DNA from: a bacterium
Lineage (GTDB): Bacteria; Patescibacteriota; Minisyncoccia; Minisyncoccales; CG1-02-41-26
Reading direction: 5' to 3'
NCBI GenBank assembly: GCA_021163625.1
Contig: JAGGTS010000039.1
Location: 1 to 5,807, forward strand
Length of the DNA stretch: 5,807 nucleotides
In this document: positions 5,742 through 5,807 of the stretch, piece by piece
How positions within the stretch are numbered: position 1 is the first letter of the stretch
Layout of the letters: every line of letters begins with the position of its first letter
Notes under the pieces: generated by a model
Told to the model about the DNA's origin: nothing
The model's input: only the letters and a program-made list of their open reading frames with translations
The model's database searches: none
Translations under genes and position numbers: made by a program

Positions 5742-5807
5742 ATGATTTCATATTTAAAGGGCAGGGTTGCCCTTAAAGGCGATAAATATTTAATTTTAGA
5801 AGTTAAC
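5742..5807 (+). CDS. ruvA: Holliday junction branch-migration protein RuvA, N-terminal end only
   Basis: Twenty-two codons are visible before the window ends: MISYLKGRVALKG, then DKYLILEVN. This matches the start of RuvA's N-terminal OB-fold (M-I-x-Y/F-L-x-G-x-V, then a beta-strand ending near V-N/D-G-V-G-Y). RuvA binds four-way DNA junctions as a tetramer and loads the RuvB motor for recombination repair. The ATG at 5742 has no Shine-Dalgarno; the leader is A/T-rich. It is divergent from rpsT, with 138 bp between the two starts. The call rests on a short segment but the pattern is distinctive. Confidence 0.8.
   Translation, partial: MISYLKGRVALKGDKYLILEVN

Overview
The window is AT-rich bacterial DNA. 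It most resembles a Candidate Phyla Radiation (Patescibacteria, probably Parcubacteria-like) genome. The reasons are the HQLRTPL form of the kinase H-box, a V4R-like protein beside soluble PAS kinases, stand-alone receivers with an SN-x-GQ motif, a MutM with an enlarged central loop, and genes that mostly lack a Shine-Dalgarno sequence. This placement is from pattern recognition, not from a search. The genes read cleanly in the standard bacterial code; every visible stop is TAA or TAG and no gene has an in-frame TGA.

Positions 1-3296 look like a signal-transduction locus, all on the + strand. It begins with the coiled-coil C-terminus of a truncated gene (1-141). Next come a V4R/H-NOX-like small-molecule sensor (237-836), a soluble double-PAS histidine kinase whose start overlaps the sensor's end (814-2388), and two paralogous receiver-only response regulators (2498-2866 and 2931-3296). 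A likely reading is that the V4R-like protein and the PAS domains supply input, the kinase phosphorylates one or both receivers, and the receivers act by protein-protein contact because neither has an output domain. The ligand and the output are unknown.

Positions 3369-5807 are housekeeping genes for DNA maintenance and translation. They are mutM (formamidopyrimidine-DNA glycosylase), holA (DNA polymerase III delta, the clamp-loader subunit), rpsT (ribosomal protein S20, on the - strand and convergent with holA) and the first 22 codons of ruvA (Holliday junction protein), divergent from rpsT. The 138-bp rpsT-ruvA gap holds the best promoter in the window, an extended -10 type facing rpsT, plus a terminator-like hairpin on the + strand.

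No tRNA, rRNA, CRISPR array, insertion sequence or phage gene was seen, and no gap between genes exceeds 140 bases. The most interesting part is the sensor-kinase-receiver cassette. Its parts belong to known families, but its signal and output cannot be read from the sequence.
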